DNA from: Luteirhabdus pelagi | Lineage (GTDB): Bacteria; Bacteroidota; Bacteroidia; Flavobacteriales; Flavobacteriaceae | Assembly: GCF_016827595.1 (NCBI RefSeq) | Contig: NZ_JAECMS010000002.1 | Coordinates: 1 to 64,000 of the forward strand | Direction of reading: 5' to 3' | Length of the DNA stretch: 64,000 nucleotides | Program-made: the position numbers and the translations under genes | Notes under the pieces: generated by a model | The model's database searches: none | Seen by the model: only the letters and a program-made list of their open reading frames with translations | What the model was told of the DNA's origin: nothing | Shown: one piece after another, positions 8,066 to 16,819 of the stretch | Numbering within the stretch: the stretch's first letter is position 1 | Layout of the letters: every line of letters starts with the position of its first letter

Positions 8066-9514
8066 TTAGAATTTTAATTCGGTCGGTTCTACACCAAAAT
8101 ACAACTCTAATACTTTCAATCTAAAGATATAGTTATATTTCGTTCGGTTTAATTCGATATTCGCATTGTTGAAACGCAATTTCGATTGACTGAAATCGAA
8201 GGCATTGGTCAAGCCCACGTCGTATCGTTCGGTAGCATACTCGTACGCTAGTTCTTGGGATTCGAGTGAAGCTACCGCCGCCTCATAAGCCTTTAGCGCT
8301 CCTTTTGCATCTACGTAGGCCTGATATACGTTACTTTCTAAATCCAGTTTTGCTTGTTCTAGTTGATATTTTGCTCGTTCTACATTTACCTTACTTCGCT
8401 TTACATTACTTCGAACAGAAAAACCGTTTAAGATTGGAATATTTAATTGAAGTCCATACCCAATACCATCATTTTGATAAAGCTGATCGAAGAATGGTTC
8501 GGCGCCTACTTGCGTGACAATAGTATTTGGAACTTGACCCACAACCGCCTGACCAGTATCTTCAACGACACCAATCTGCTCAGTGCTAAATGGATTATCA
8601 GGATCTAGATCTTGTGTAAAGCTCGTTGCGTCGGTATAGCGTGTATCATAACCGAAGAAAGCTGTTAGCGTGGGATAATAAGCGCCACGAGCAATCTGTA
8701 AATCCTTTTCCGCTAACGCTACATTGTCCTGTGCAATTTGCACCTCTTGACGATTTTGTTGGGCGGAATCAATTACTGCAGAAACCGGAACGTTCAGAAT
8801 TTCCTCTCCAATAATTTCATAACCCTCATCGGCGATATCGAATGTTTTATAGTCCTTTACCTGAAGTAATTGCGCTAAACTTATCAATGAAATGGTTACC
8901 GCATTTTCAGCTTCAGCAATGCGTTGTTTTTCGGTAGCATCAGTCGCTTGAATCTCTAATAAGTCACCTCTTGGCAATGTTCCAGCATCTACCAATTGGT
9001 TGGTTCGATCTATCTGTTCTTGAGTAACTTCGTTTTGAGCGATGATAGTTTCTAGATTTGCCTTATTCTGAAGTACTTGCAGGTAATTGTTTGCGATAAA
9101 AAGTGTAATATCATCTTCCATTTTATCTAAACGGTGTTCGGCTGCTAATTTTGAAAGCTTTGCGCGCTGCACCTGTCGGAAATTTCGAAGACCATCGAAA
9201 AGTGTATATCCCACATTAACACGCCCCGTAACAGATAAGAATGTAGTTGTTTGCGCATTGTTTGTAACGGGGTTAAAGCTTAATCCTGTATTTTCAGACA
9301 CACTACTATTAAGGTTAATGGATGGCAGGAAATTTCCGATTGCGTCCAGTTGATCGGCTTCGGTTACCCGAACGTCCAATTCGCTTTGCTTGATGGAAAT
9401 GTTATTTTCCAAAGCGTGCTGAACACATTCCTGTAAGGTCCACACATTGTCTTGTTGTGCCAATGCGAAAGGACCTAAGCAGGCCAATAGACTAAATAAT
9501 AGAATTTTTCTCAT
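8066..9514 (-). CDS. TolC family outer-membrane efflux protein
   Basis: A 482-residue TolC-like channel. The chosen ATG at 9514 gives a compact signal peptide (MRKILLFSLLACLGPFALAQ); an in-frame ATG at 9553 would add 13 residues and run into a palindrome at 9551-9569. Two halves of long helices and beta strands show the outer-membrane-factor pattern (WTLQECVQHALENNISIKQSELDV at the start, FDFSQSKLRFNNANIELNRTKYNYIF near the end). It would form the outer-membrane exit duct of the tripartite pump. It lies between two adaptor genes in the operon and may have extra regulation from the palindrome just upstream. Confidence 0.92.
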   Translation of the reverse strand: MRKILLFSLLACLGPFALAQQDNVWTLQECVQHALENNISIKQSELDVRVTEADQLDAIGNFLPSINLNSSVSENTGLSFNPVTNNAQTTTFLSVTGRVNVGYTLFDGLRNFRQVQRAKLSKLAAEHRLDKMEDDITLFIANNYLQVLQNKANLETIIAQNEVTQEQIDRTNQLVDAGTLPRGDLLEIQATDATEKQRIAEAENAVTISLISLAQLLQVKDYKTFDIADEGYEIIGEEILNVPVSAVIDSAQQNRQEVQIAQDNVALAEKDLQIARGAYYPTLTAFFGYDTRYTDATSFTQDLDPDNPFSTEQIGVVEDTGQAVVGQVPNTIVTQVGAEPFFDQLYQNDGIGYGLQLNIPILNGFSVRSNVKRSKVNVERAKYQLEQAKLDLESNVYQAYVDAKGALKAYEAAVASLESQELAYEYATERYDVGLTNAFDFSQSKLRFNNANIELNRTKYNYIFRLKVLELYFGVEPTELKF

Positions 9515-9550
9515 ACTACTTGATAGTTGCTGCATAGGTCTTGCAATTTT

Positions 9551-9569
9551 CAAAAGTGTTACACTTTTG
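9551..9569. promoter_or_regulatory. 19-bp perfect palindrome upstream of tolC (operator candidate)
   Basis: CAAAAGTGT-T-ACACTTTTG is a perfect inverted repeat around one central base, 37 bases upstream of the chosen tolC start and inside the efflux operon. The lack of a T-run on the minus strand after the stem argues against a terminator; a regulator-binding site or RNA processing hairpin is possible. Function is inferred from symmetry only. Confidence 0.4.
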
Positions 9570-9599
9570 TTTAAAACTAATAAATTTAATTGACGGTAT

Positions 9600-10751
9600 T
9601 TAGAAAGATTGAGCAGGTTTTACTTGATTCCAAACCTTTATTTTATCGTCTTTAGATAGGCCGTCGATTACTTGAACCTGGATACCATCGCTTATTCCAA
9701 GTTCGACATCGCGACGTTCGAATTCTTGCTCGCCTACGGCTACTTCAACAAACGGTTTTTGTGTTTTAGGATCGTATTGGACCAACCCTTCTTTAATCGT
9801 CATAACGCTATCGGCACGTGCTAAAATAATAGATGCGTTAGCACTAAGACCCGCACGAATAAAAGTGGTATCACCTTTCTTTAGACTTCCTTTTATTTCA
9901 AATTGAATAGCTCCATTCTCCTCTACACCCTTCGGAGCAATATAGTCGAGTATGGCATCGAATTTTTTATTCTCGATGGCCCCAACGGTGATTTCCAATG
10001 GAAGGTCTTCTTCAATTTTTCCTACTTCACTTTCGTCCACTTTTCCTTCAAAAATCATTTTATCTACATCTGCCAAGGTAGCGATGGTTGTTCCATCGTT
10101 AAAATTGTTGGCTTCAATCACCTGATTTCCTACTTTCACCGGCACATCCAGCACCATTCCCGATACGGTTGCTCGAATTTCAGTATTAGCAGAAGCCCCT
10201 AACCCTGTAGTGGTACCGGTTTTAACGATATCATAATTTTGGCGCGCTCCTGTTAGGCTTACCTGCTCCTGCTTGTAACGTTGTTGTGCCTGGTTGAATT
10301 CCAATTGCGCTTGGTCGAATTCGTTAGCTGAGATTACTCCTTTTTCGAACAGTTCCTTTTGTCGGTTATAAATACTTTGTTGGTTTTCGAAAGCTAGTCT
10401 TGCTGTTTCAACCTGTGTTCTTGCTTGATTGATAGAGTTCTTTGCACTGGTTAGCGAAGAAACATTTGGCACCACCTTTACCTTTGCGATTAAATCGCCT
10501 GCCTTTACAATAGCACCTGCTTCCACAAAAATCTCGTCGATAATTCCAGAAATATTGGGTTTAATAAGCACTTCTTCTTTAGGGACAATACTTCCCGTAG
10601 CCACCGTTTTCTTGATTATGGTATTGGTCGTTGGACTTTCAGTAGAATAAACCGTTGGATCTTCTGCGTTCTTGGCCCACAGCCAATACATCGAAACTCC
10701 AAAAAGTACCAAGATGGTAACTAAAACAATGATGGTTCCCGTTTTTTTCAT
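9600..10751 (-). CDS. Efflux periplasmic adaptor subunit (HlyD/MacA type), first of two
   Basis: A 383-residue membrane-fusion protein with an N-terminal membrane anchor (residues 6-26), lipoyl half-motifs (IDEIFVEAGAIVKAGDLIAKVKVV and IRATVSGMVLDVPVKVGNQV), a coiled-coil hairpin (~95-165) and C-terminal beta domains ending in KVWNQVKPAQSF. It follows the second permease gene by 30 bases and precedes tolC, the standard MacA position. Together with the two permeases and the ATPase it should form a MacAB-TolC-like pump. Substrate not deducible. Confidence 0.92.
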   Translation of the reverse strand: MKKTGTIIVLVTILVLFGVSMYWLWAKNAEDPTVYSTESPTTNTIIKKTVATGSIVPKEEVLIKPNISGIIDEIFVEAGAIVKAGDLIAKVKVVPNVSSLTSAKNSINQARTQVETARLAFENQQSIYNRQKELFEKGVISANEFDQAQLEFNQAQQRYKQEQVSLTGARQNYDIVKTGTTTGLGASANTEIRATVSGMVLDVPVKVGNQVIEANNFNDGTTIATLADVDKMIFEGKVDESEVGKIEEDLPLEITVGAIENKKFDAILDYIAPKGVEENGAIQFEIKGSLKKGDTTFIRAGLSANASIILARADSVMTIKEGLVQYDPKTQKPFVEVAVGEQEFERRDVELGISDGIQVQVIDGLSKDDKIKVWNQVKPAQSF

Positions 10752-10781
10752 AGTATAAATGCTAGACTTTATAATTCAATA

Positions 10782-12056
10782 TTATTCGGCACGCAATGCG
10801 TCGACCGGTTTTACTTTTATAGCGGTTTGCGCTGGAATTAGCCCTGCCAACAAACCTGATACGATTAATATTACTAAGGCGATAACAACGACGCCTATAT
10901 TCACACTTGGATTAATAAACATCATTTCACTGGTATCCATTCCGTCCAAAATAGAATTTACAAGTACCAATACTCCAGAAGCCAATGCTATACCCGCCAT
11001 TCCTGAAATGATAGTAAGGAAGATAGACTCCAGCAATACTTGTGCGCGAATGCTCCAAGGGGTAGCTCCCAATGCACGGCGAATTCCAATTTCCTTGGTC
11101 CGTTCCTTTACGACAATAAGCATAATGTTACTGATACCAATAATTCCTGAAAGCAATACTAAAACCCCAACAAAATAAGCCACAAAATTCAAGGCCGTAA
11201 ACAGGCCATTAATTTTGCTATATTCTTGATATAAGTCGAAGTTCCCAACGGCTCGATCATCTTCTGGATGAATAGAGTGTCGTGCTTTCACCACATCGAA
11301 GACCTGTTCCTTTAAATTTGTAATAGAAGATCCATCTTGGGCCGTAATAGCCATCCAACCTACAATATCACCCATATTGAACGCTTGTGAAAAAGCCGTG
11401 AAAGGAACATAAATTTCCTTCTGTGCTTCTTCAGCATCACCGCCACCGTTACTCTTCTTCTTATAGATACCGACCACCATGAAATTAACGCCATTGATTT
11501 TGATATAGGTACCAATAACTTCCTCGCCTGGATCGTAAAGACCTGTCTTTACTGCTTGACCGATAACGGCTACTTTTCGCTTATCGTTAATGTCGGAATA
11601 ATTCAAAAAGCGACCTTCAATAATATCCATTGGTTCCTGTTGGATGATTTCAGGATAGTCGCCATACACATTATACGCTCCGGTTTTAAGTCCGCGTACC
11701 ACATTGTTTGAGCCTCTGAAACCACCTAGTTGATTTCGTGGCGATACAAAGCGGAGGTTGGGAACCTGCTGTTTGATGGCCTCGACATCCTGAATCTTAA
11801 AATTATAACGACGCCCTTTTGGCAATCCTTTATACGGCTTCGAAGCGGTTTGTGTCCACATGAACATGGAGTTCGTTGCCATTCCGTCGAAGCCTTGTTT
11901 CACTCCGTTTTCCAATCCGTTTCCAGCGGCCAATAAAATAACGAGAATGAAGATTCCCCATAGTACTCCAAACGCAGTTAGCAACGTTCTGAACCAATTT
12001 GAGCTCAGCGCTTCTAATATTTCACTCCAACTATCCCTACTAAATATTTTACTCAT
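10782..12056 (-). CDS. ABC transporter permease, MacB/FtsX type (second)
   Basis: A 424-residue permease with the MacB topology: one N-terminal transmembrane helix (~18-40), a large periplasmic core domain (MacB_PCD, ~40-270) and three C-terminal helices (FtsX domain) including the conserved IMLIVVKERTKEIGIRRALGA cytoplasmic coupling segment. The ATG at 12056 is chosen because it starts inside the last codons of the preceding permease gene (8-base overlap, translational coupling); an upstream TTG at 12068 is less likely. It pairs with the neighbouring permease, presumably as a heterodimer on one ATPase. Confidence 0.93.
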   Translation of the reverse strand: MSKIFSRDSWSEILEALSSNWFRTLLTAFGVLWGIFILVILLAAGNGLENGVKQGFDGMATNSMFMWTQTASKPYKGLPKGRRYNFKIQDVEAIKQQVPNLRFVSPRNQLGGFRGSNNVVRGLKTGAYNVYGDYPEIIQQEPMDIIEGRFLNYSDINDKRKVAVIGQAVKTGLYDPGEEVIGTYIKINGVNFMVVGIYKKKSNGGGDAEEAQKEIYVPFTAFSQAFNMGDIVGWMAITAQDGSSITNLKEQVFDVVKARHSIHPEDDRAVGNFDLYQEYSKINGLFTALNFVAYFVGVLVLLSGIIGISNIMLIVVKERTKEIGIRRALGATPWSIRAQVLLESIFLTIISGMAGIALASGVLVLVNSILDGMDTSEMMFINPSVNIGVVVIALVILIVSGLLAGLIPAQTAIKVKPVDALRAE

Positions 12057-13293
12057 CACGTAAGGCAACTATAGGTTTAATATTTGAGGCTCTATAGGCA
12101 GGGAAAAATCCTGCTATGGCACCAGCAACGACCAAGATTATCACCGTAGTAATGGCTACGCCAAAATCTACGGAAGGATTACGGATGTAATCTGTTTCGA
12201 TTAAGGGTCCCACCATTTCCAATAGGAATAGGCTAAAAATCAATCCAAAAAATCCAGCAATGGCCGTTACGAAGATCGATTCGTGTAGAATCATTCCGAT
12301 AATGGAAAGAGGCTGTGCTCCGATGGCCTTTCGGATACCGATTTCCTTAGTACGCTCCTTTACGATAATCAGCATAATATTACTGACACCTACAACTCCT
12401 GCAATGATGGTACAGATCCCTACACCCCAAAAGAAATAGCGAATCATATCCATCAAATCGTAAAATCGTTTCGCATTTTCCAATGAATTATTAATATTGA
12501 TTGCGCGCTCATCAGTTGGCGCTACCGTGTGACGTGTTTTTAAATCCGTTTCCAGCTGTTGACTAAACGCTTCTGATGCTGCTAGGGCTTCTTCAAAGTT
12601 ATCTTTCTGTTCTAGTGTAAAAACCATACTGCGCAAGCGGTCTCCAGCATTGAATACGCGTTGTGCAGTAGTAAGTGGTATAAAAACTCTGGTTTCTTCA
12701 CGTTCTCCTCCAGGGTCGGTATAAATACCTACCACCTTAAACTTTACTCCGGTAACTTGTATATATTCACCAACAGCGTTTTTCCCTTTAAAAAGATCTT
12801 GATAGACTCTATTTCCAATGATAGCTACCTTCTCATACTCATTTAAATCTTTCTGATTGATATACCTTCCAGCGACAAGGGTTTCATTTTCTAGAAACTG
12901 ATAGTCGCCACGCACCCCTTCTATTCGATAGCTTCCAGTTTCATTTTTGTAAGTGGTAAGACCGCCCCAAATACTATACACGCCGGATCTGTATTCCAGC
13001 TTATCAATATTCTTATTTTCGGCAAGTTCATAATCCTGGTTATCTAATTGGATACGTCTACCGGGATTCAGTCCTTTATATTCTTCCGAGGTAACACCTG
13101 TCCAGACGCTAATACGATTGGCGGCATCGTCCTCAAATTCCTTCGCGATTCCATTCTGCATTCCTTGTCCGATAGCCAGGAGAATAACCAAAATGAAAAT
13201 TCCGGAAGCTACCGATAGCCCCGTAAGAAACGTGCGTAATTTATTTTTACGAATCGTTTCAAAAATCTCCTGCCAACGTTCTATATTAAACAT
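12049..13293 (-). CDS. ABC transporter permease, MacB/FtsX type (first)
   Basis: A 414-residue MacB-type permease: an N-terminal helix (~20-42), the periplasmic core domain, and three C-terminal helices with the IMLIIVKERTKEIGIRKAIGA coupling motif, nearly the same as in the next gene, which marks the two as paralogues. Neither carries the fused ATPase of true MacB; the ATPase is a separate gene that overlaps this one by 8 bases. The two permeases most likely form an asymmetric membrane dimer. Confidence 0.93.
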   Translation of the reverse strand: MFNIERWQEIFETIRKNKLRTFLTGLSVASGIFILVILLAIGQGMQNGIAKEFEDDAANRISVWTGVTSEEYKGLNPGRRIQLDNQDYELAENKNIDKLEYRSGVYSIWGGLTTYKNETGSYRIEGVRGDYQFLENETLVAGRYINQKDLNEYEKVAIIGNRVYQDLFKGKNAVGEYIQVTGVKFKVVGIYTDPGGEREETRVFIPLTTAQRVFNAGDRLRSMVFTLEQKDNFEEALAASEAFSQQLETDLKTRHTVAPTDERAININNSLENAKRFYDLMDMIRYFFWGVGICTIIAGVVGVSNIMLIIVKERTKEIGIRKAIGAQPLSIIGMILHESIFVTAIAGFFGLIFSLFLLEMVGPLIETDYIRNPSVDFGVAITTVIILVVAGAIAGFFPAYRASNIKPIVALRDE

Positions 13294-14008
13294 GGGAAAG
13301 TGCTTTCTCTTTGGCTTCCTTCGCTCGTACTTGGGTTACTTTAGAATCGTCTAGAATGATACCATCCTTGAGATTTACAATTCGCTTGGTCATATGCGCA
13401 ATATCCTCTTCGTGTGTGACCACAAGAATTGTTTTGCCTTCATCGTTAATACCTTGAATTAGCTCCATCACCTCATAGGAAGTTCTTGTGTCCAATGCTC
13501 CCGTGGGCTCATCGGCCAATAGCACTTTCGGATCGCTTGCCAAGGCTCTAGCAATTGCCACACGCTGTTTTTGTCCGCCCGAAAGCTCATTAGGAAGGTG
13601 ATCTGCCCATTTAGCAAGTCCGACCTTATCTAAATAGTGCATGGCTTTTTCAGTTCTCAGATTACGATTTACACCTTGGTAGTATAATGGCATCGCAACA
13701 TTATCTAGAGCCGATTTATAATTGATAAGGTTAAAAGATTGAAATATAAAACCAAGAAACTGGTTTCGGTACTTGGCTGCAATGCGTTCGTTAAGATTTT
13801 TGATAACTTTCCCATCGAGTGTATAGGAACCTTCATCTGCTTCATCCAGCATTCCTAAAATATTCAAAAGGGTAGATTTCCCCGACCCAGAAGACCCCAT
13901 GATAGAGACCAGCTCTCCTTCAGCAACATTGAAGTTGATTCCCTTTAGCACATGAAGCGAATTATTCCCCATGTGATATGATTTGTGAAGGTCTTTTATT
14001 TTAATCAT
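13286..14008 (-). CDS. ABC transporter ATP-binding protein, LolD/MacB type
   Basis: A 240-residue nucleotide-binding subunit with Walker A (GSSGSGKSTLLN), Q-loop (FIFQSFNLI), signature (LSGGQKQRVAIARAL), Walker B (VLLADEPTGALD) and H-loop (VVTHE). The sequence is of the LolD/MacB mechanotransmission class that powers export by periplasmic movement rather than substrate passage through the membrane. It is the first gene of the seven-gene operon down to tsaB. A promoter element and an inverted repeat lie just upstream. Confidence 0.95.
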   Translation of the reverse strand: MIKIKDLHKSYHMGNNSLHVLKGINFNVAEGELVSIMGSSGSGKSTLLNILGMLDEADEGSYTLDGKVIKNLNERIAAKYRNQFLGFIFQSFNLINYKSALDNVAMPLYYQGVNRNLRTEKAMHYLDKVGLAKWADHLPNELSGGQKQRVAIARALASDPKVLLADEPTGALDTRTSYEVMELIQGINDEGKTILVVTHEEDIAHMTKRIVNLKDGIILDDSKVTQVRAKEAKEKALSHV

Positions 14009-14028
14009 AATACTCTATAAATGCAAAG

Positions 14029-14049
14029 AAACGGTACGAATTACCGTTT
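14029..14049. promoter_or_regulatory. Inverted repeat AAACGGTA-N5-TACCGTTT, operator candidate of the efflux operon
   Basis: Perfect 8-bp arms around five bases, lying between the probable promoter (14066-14073) and the first start codon (14008), so a bound repressor would block early transcription. TetR- or PadR-like regulators commonly control such pumps, but no regulator gene is present in the window. Inferred from position and symmetry. Confidence 0.45.
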
Positions 14050-14065
14050 GTCATGTTTCAAATTA

Positions 14066-14073
14066 CAAAAATA
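14066..14073 (-). promoter_or_regulatory. Probable promoter -7 element (TATTTTTG) of the efflux operon
   Basis: TATTTTTG fits TAnnTTTG on the minus strand, about 58 bases before the ATPase start. No clear TTG at -33. Confidence 0.45.
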
Positions 14074-14150
14074 AGGGATTTCAGCTTCGCTACTCGGTTA
14101 ATAGACTCTTTGCGGAATATTTTGTTACAATTACAAATGTGAAGGTTTTG

Positions 14151-14384
14151 TTAATTGTCCTCCAATTTGGCCTTCTTCCGCGCGCGGTAAATGAAATACC
14201 CCACACCACCAATCAATAGGTATGGAAAAATCATCAGATATACGATTCCATTATTTATCCCTCTTGCAGCTCCGCCTCCTTCTTCACTTTCCAACACTGC
14301 TCTACACATAGCACATTGTGCCTCTGCCGAGAGTGTCATGAACAGCAATAGGATTAGAAAAAGGAAAAAGGCTCTCAACTTCAT
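14151..14384 (-). CDS. Small membrane protein with CAMC motif, oxidase-assembly cluster
   Basis: A 77-residue protein when started at the ATG at 14384: signal-like hydrophobic segment (LRAFFLFLILLLFMTLSAEAQ), then CAMCRAV (two cysteines just outside the membrane), a Gly-rich linker and a second transmembrane segment (IVYLMIFPYLLIGGVGYFIY) with a basic tail. Short proteins of this type follow the DUF420 gene in many Bacteroidota as far as I recall; no function is established. The CxxC near the periplasmic face and the SCO neighbour suggest a role in copper or heme delivery to the oxidase (inference). It begins two bases past the DUF420 stop. Confidence 0.75.
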   Translation of the reverse strand: MKLRAFFLFLILLLFMTLSAEAQCAMCRAVLESEEGGGAARGINNGIVYLMIFPYLLIGGVGYFIYRARKKAKLEDN

Positions 14385-14386
14385 GG

Positions 14387-14935
14387 TTATTGATAATAAG
14401 GTGAAATCATAAGGTATACAATTACTCCTGTAACCGCAACATAAAGCCATATGGGAAAGGTTATGCGTGCTATACGCTTATGCTTGTAAAAATTACCACT
14501 AATCGCCCGAACATATGTAATTAGCACAAAGGGAATAACCGTAATCGACAAGACAATATGCGTTATCAAGATGAAGAAATACACGTACCGGATCCAACCT
14601 TCACCACCATAAGGCGTAGAATGGGAGGTCATATGGTATGCCACATACATCAACAGAAAAAGAGCTGATAGCACGATAGATGATTTCATCAACAATTCAT
14701 GAGCGTTCCGTTTTCCTCTTCGAATGAAATATACCGCTAAGATTAGCAAGACAGCAGTTATCCCATTAATGGTCGCGTAGATGGGCGGTAAAAATGACAA
14801 ATCGTATCCTGGGATGCGAATCGTAAATAAAATGGCGACAGCTACTGGAATAGCAATCGACAATATCCATATCCATAATTTGTAGCGTTTCGAGACGTCC
14901 GAAGACGTGGTGGTATCGATTTTATCTTTTTCCAT
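14387..14935 (-). CDS. DUF420 domain membrane protein (CtaM-like oxidase assembly)
   Basis: A 182-residue protein with five predicted transmembrane segments (about residues 21-40, 50-70, 82-100, 118-140 and 160-178) and the DUF420 pattern, including the HELLMKSS and AYHMTSHSTPYGG stretches with conserved histidines. DUF420/CtaM proteins take part in cytochrome oxidase biogenesis in Firmicutes; the same role is inferred here from the SCO gene one base upstream. It also resembles the small heme-copper assembly membrane proteins found next to oxidase operons. The exact biochemical activity is unknown. Confidence 0.88.
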   Translation of the reverse strand: MEKDKIDTTTSSDVSKRYKLWIWILSIAIPVAVAILFTIRIPGYDLSFLPPIYATINGITAVLLILAVYFIRRGKRNAHELLMKSSIVLSALFLLMYVAYHMTSHSTPYGGEGWIRYVYFFILITHIVLSITVIPFVLITYVRAISGNFYKHKRIARITFPIWLYVAVTGVIVYLMISPYYQ

Positions 14936-14936
14936 G

Positions 14937-15632
14937 TTATAGCAATTTCTTAATATCCTCTATTAGCATATCGATGCCTGATTGTGATAGTCCATCGTAA
15001 TAAATAAGGGGATTTCCATTCTCATCGATTCGGGAGCGAACATTTCCCTCCTTATCGATTAAGGCGAACATTCCAGAATGCTCAAAACCACCTGCGACTT
15101 CTTCATTTTCTGCAGCATACAGTTTAAATCCTTCATTCGACAGCGCCATAACATCGCTGCGATCGCCTGTCAAAAAATTCCAATGCGGGTGTGAAACCCC
15201 AAGGTTTTCAGCATATGTTTTTAAGGCTTCAGGTGTATCATTTGCAGGATCGATGGTTATGGAAGCAATTCCGAAATCGTTTTCCTTTTGAAAAGCTTTT
15301 TGTACCTGCAGCATGTTATCGTTCATTACGGGGCAGATACTCGGACAGGTAGCGAAGAAGAATTCAACCACATATACCTTTCCATCGTAATATGCATCGG
15401 TTATTGTATCCTTATGTTGGTTTACAAAAGAATAGTTAGGCACTTTACTAATGGTAACCATGTTATCCTCTAGGTCGGTTTCAGACACTACATTCTTCGC
15501 ATTTTGGGTACTCATGCGGTCCATTTTTACCACATCGTCACCCTTCAAGCGGTCGACCATTTCAGGGATAACGATAATGCCAAAAATCAAGATAATGACG
15601 GCCAATCCTATATAGGAATATTTCTTTTTCAT
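14937..15632 (-). CDS. SCO1/SenC family copper-oxidase assembly protein
   Basis: A 231-residue membrane-anchored thioredoxin-fold protein that delivers copper to, or reduces, the CuA site of cytochrome oxidase on the periplasmic side. An N-terminal anchor (residues 5-23) is followed by the metal-binding C-x3-C (FFFATCPSICPVMNDNM) and, later, the conserved histidine in FEHSGMFALIDKEG. It is the only SCO in the window with complete ligands; the gene upstream is a relative without them. It lies ten bases after that gene and one base before DUF420. Confidence 0.94.
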   Translation of the reverse strand: MKKKYSYIGLAVIILIFGIIVIPEMVDRLKGDDVVKMDRMSTQNAKNVVSETDLEDNMVTISKVPNYSFVNQHKDTITDAYYDGKVYVVEFFFATCPSICPVMNDNMLQVQKAFQKENDFGIASITIDPANDTPEALKTYAENLGVSHPHWNFLTGDRSDVMALSNEGFKLYAAENEEVAGGFEHSGMFALIDKEGNVRSRIDENGNPLIYYDGLSQSGIDMLIEDIKKLL

Positions 15633-15642
15633 CGGTTCTTCT

Positions 15643-16281
15643 TTAGCGATCTGCTTTGTATTTTTTTAGTGCTCTACGGTATTCTGCTAGCAACACCTTC
15701 ACATCGTCGCTCATTTTATTGTTAATTTCCGCTATATCCATGGCATTATACCCATACATCATTCCCACATCTTCATCGTCATTTCGTCCGCGTAAATTCC
15801 CTTCCTTATCGATTATAAAAACATAGGGAGTATTCGTGTTATTTTCTAGAGAATAAGGAACTTTCAGCGATTGGAACATACTGATAATATCCTTTTCGCT
15901 TCCGAAAGCAGATATCCAACGTTCTGTTGAAGCTATTTCGGCTACTTTATTTTCTAAGGTAAGCGCATCTTCCGTTGCCGCCTTAGGGTAGATAAAAAGA
16001 AATTGGAACTCTTCAAATCCTTCATTTTTTTTGAAGATTTTATGTGCTAGGTTATAGGCCCCGATTTTATATTCCATTGGGCTCCTTCCCATAAAAGCCA
16101 AAACAGTAATATGGTCTTTCAAGGTAACCGCTTCTCCCTCGGCTGTTTTAAAAGCGGTAGGTTCTTCTATAGTTTTTGAAAGAACGGGAAGTTTCGCAAA
16201 ATTGTTTACGCCCGTAGCAAAAAACATATACACAGCAATGGGTAGAATGAACAGTATGCTGAGCACCACATATTTTTTCAT
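15643..16281 (-). CDS. SCO-like thioredoxin-fold protein without metal ligands
   Basis: A 212-residue protein with an N-terminal membrane anchor (residues 4-24). I read it as a degenerate SCO relative: it shares the IDKEGN-(L)-R-x-R-(N)D strand and loop with the SCO protein encoded next to it, and its FMGRSPMEYK aligns with FFATCPSICP, so both cysteines are replaced (Ser and Tyr), and the histidine before the IDKEGN strand is gone as well. It cannot bind copper in the usual way. First gene of the four-gene assembly cluster and preceded by a good promoter. The family link is my alignment by eye; the role is unknown. Confidence 0.75.
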   Translation of the reverse strand: MKKYVVLSILFILPIAVYMFFATGVNNFAKLPVLSKTIEEPTAFKTAEGEAVTLKDHITVLAFMGRSPMEYKIGAYNLAHKIFKKNEGFEEFQFLFIYPKAATEDALTLENKVAEIASTERWISAFGSEKDIISMFQSLKVPYSLENNTNTPYVFIIDKEGNLRGRNDDEDVGMMYGYNAMDIAEINNKMSDDVKVLLAEYRRALKKYKADR

Positions 16282-16303
16282 AGCAAGAAAGAAAAATCTG
16301 ATG

Positions 16304-16334
16304 CAAAAATACAGGCTGGGCGTTTGGTGGACAA
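16304..16334 (-). promoter_or_regulatory. Promoter TTG-N20-TATTTTTG of the SCO/DUF420 cluster
   Basis: On the minus strand TTG (16332-16334) and TATTTTTG (16304-16311) are 20 bases apart, matching the Bacteroidota -33/-7 consensus. The transcript would start about 20 bases before the gene at 16281. Confidence 0.65.
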
Positions 16335-16361
16335 GAATTTAAATAAATTTTTCATGAAACA

Positions 16362-16390
16362 AAAAGCCCAGCAATAAATGCTGGGCTTTT
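16362..16390 (-). terminator. Rho-independent terminator after the oxidase subunit IV gene
   Basis: Stem AAAAGCCCAGC / GCTGGGCTTTT with a 7-base loop, 20 bases past the stop of the subunit IV gene; it separates the ctaB-coxIII-coxIV operon from the SCO cluster. Confidence 0.8.
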
Positions 16391-16409
16391 CAATGCTTTT
16401 ATTAGGACT

Positions 16410-16793
16410 TTAGAAGTTGAACTTTATATAATTATTTCTATATACTTCGTAGATATAGTCTCCTTCTATAAGAAGAATCAAAACCAAATAACAGATAAGA
16501 AATACCGCTGTCCAAATAACGGCTCTACGCAGGGAGGACTTTTCGTCTCTCATGTGCATAAAGTCCCATGTAATATAATAAGCCTTCACCAATGTAAGAA
16601 TAATAAAAATCCAGTTTAGCAATTTCATTGCCAAAAACTTGGTACCCGTAAGGAACTCTGGTTTCACTATACCCAATGCGACCTCTACAACGGTTACGAT
16701 AGAAAGTAAGATAAATACCCCCCATATTTTTTGAATATTTGACTTAAACTTTAAGGAGCCCTTAAAAATTGCTAATTTATGTTCGTGTGCCAT
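16410..16793 (-). CDS. Cytochrome c oxidase subunit IV family protein
   Basis: A 127-residue membrane protein with three transmembrane helices (about residues 24-42, 54-73 and 88-110), the topology of the small subunit IV (COX4_pro/CtaF-type) of heme-copper oxidases. The N-terminal HEHKLAIFKGSLKFKSN and the central KLLNWIFIILTLVKAYYITWDFMHM are typical of flavobacterial homologues. It stabilises the oxidase rather than binding cofactors. Last gene of the ctaB operon, 26 bases after the subunit III gene, followed by a strong terminator. Confidence 0.88.
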   Translation of the reverse strand: MAHEHKLAIFKGSLKFKSNIQKIWGVFILLSIVTVVEVALGIVKPEFLTGTKFLAMKLLNWIFIILTLVKAYYITWDFMHMRDEKSSLRRAVIWTAVFLICYLVLILLIEGDYIYEVYRNNYIKFNF

Positions 16794-16819
16794 TTTAATT
16801 TTGTTTCAGCGAAGAATAT

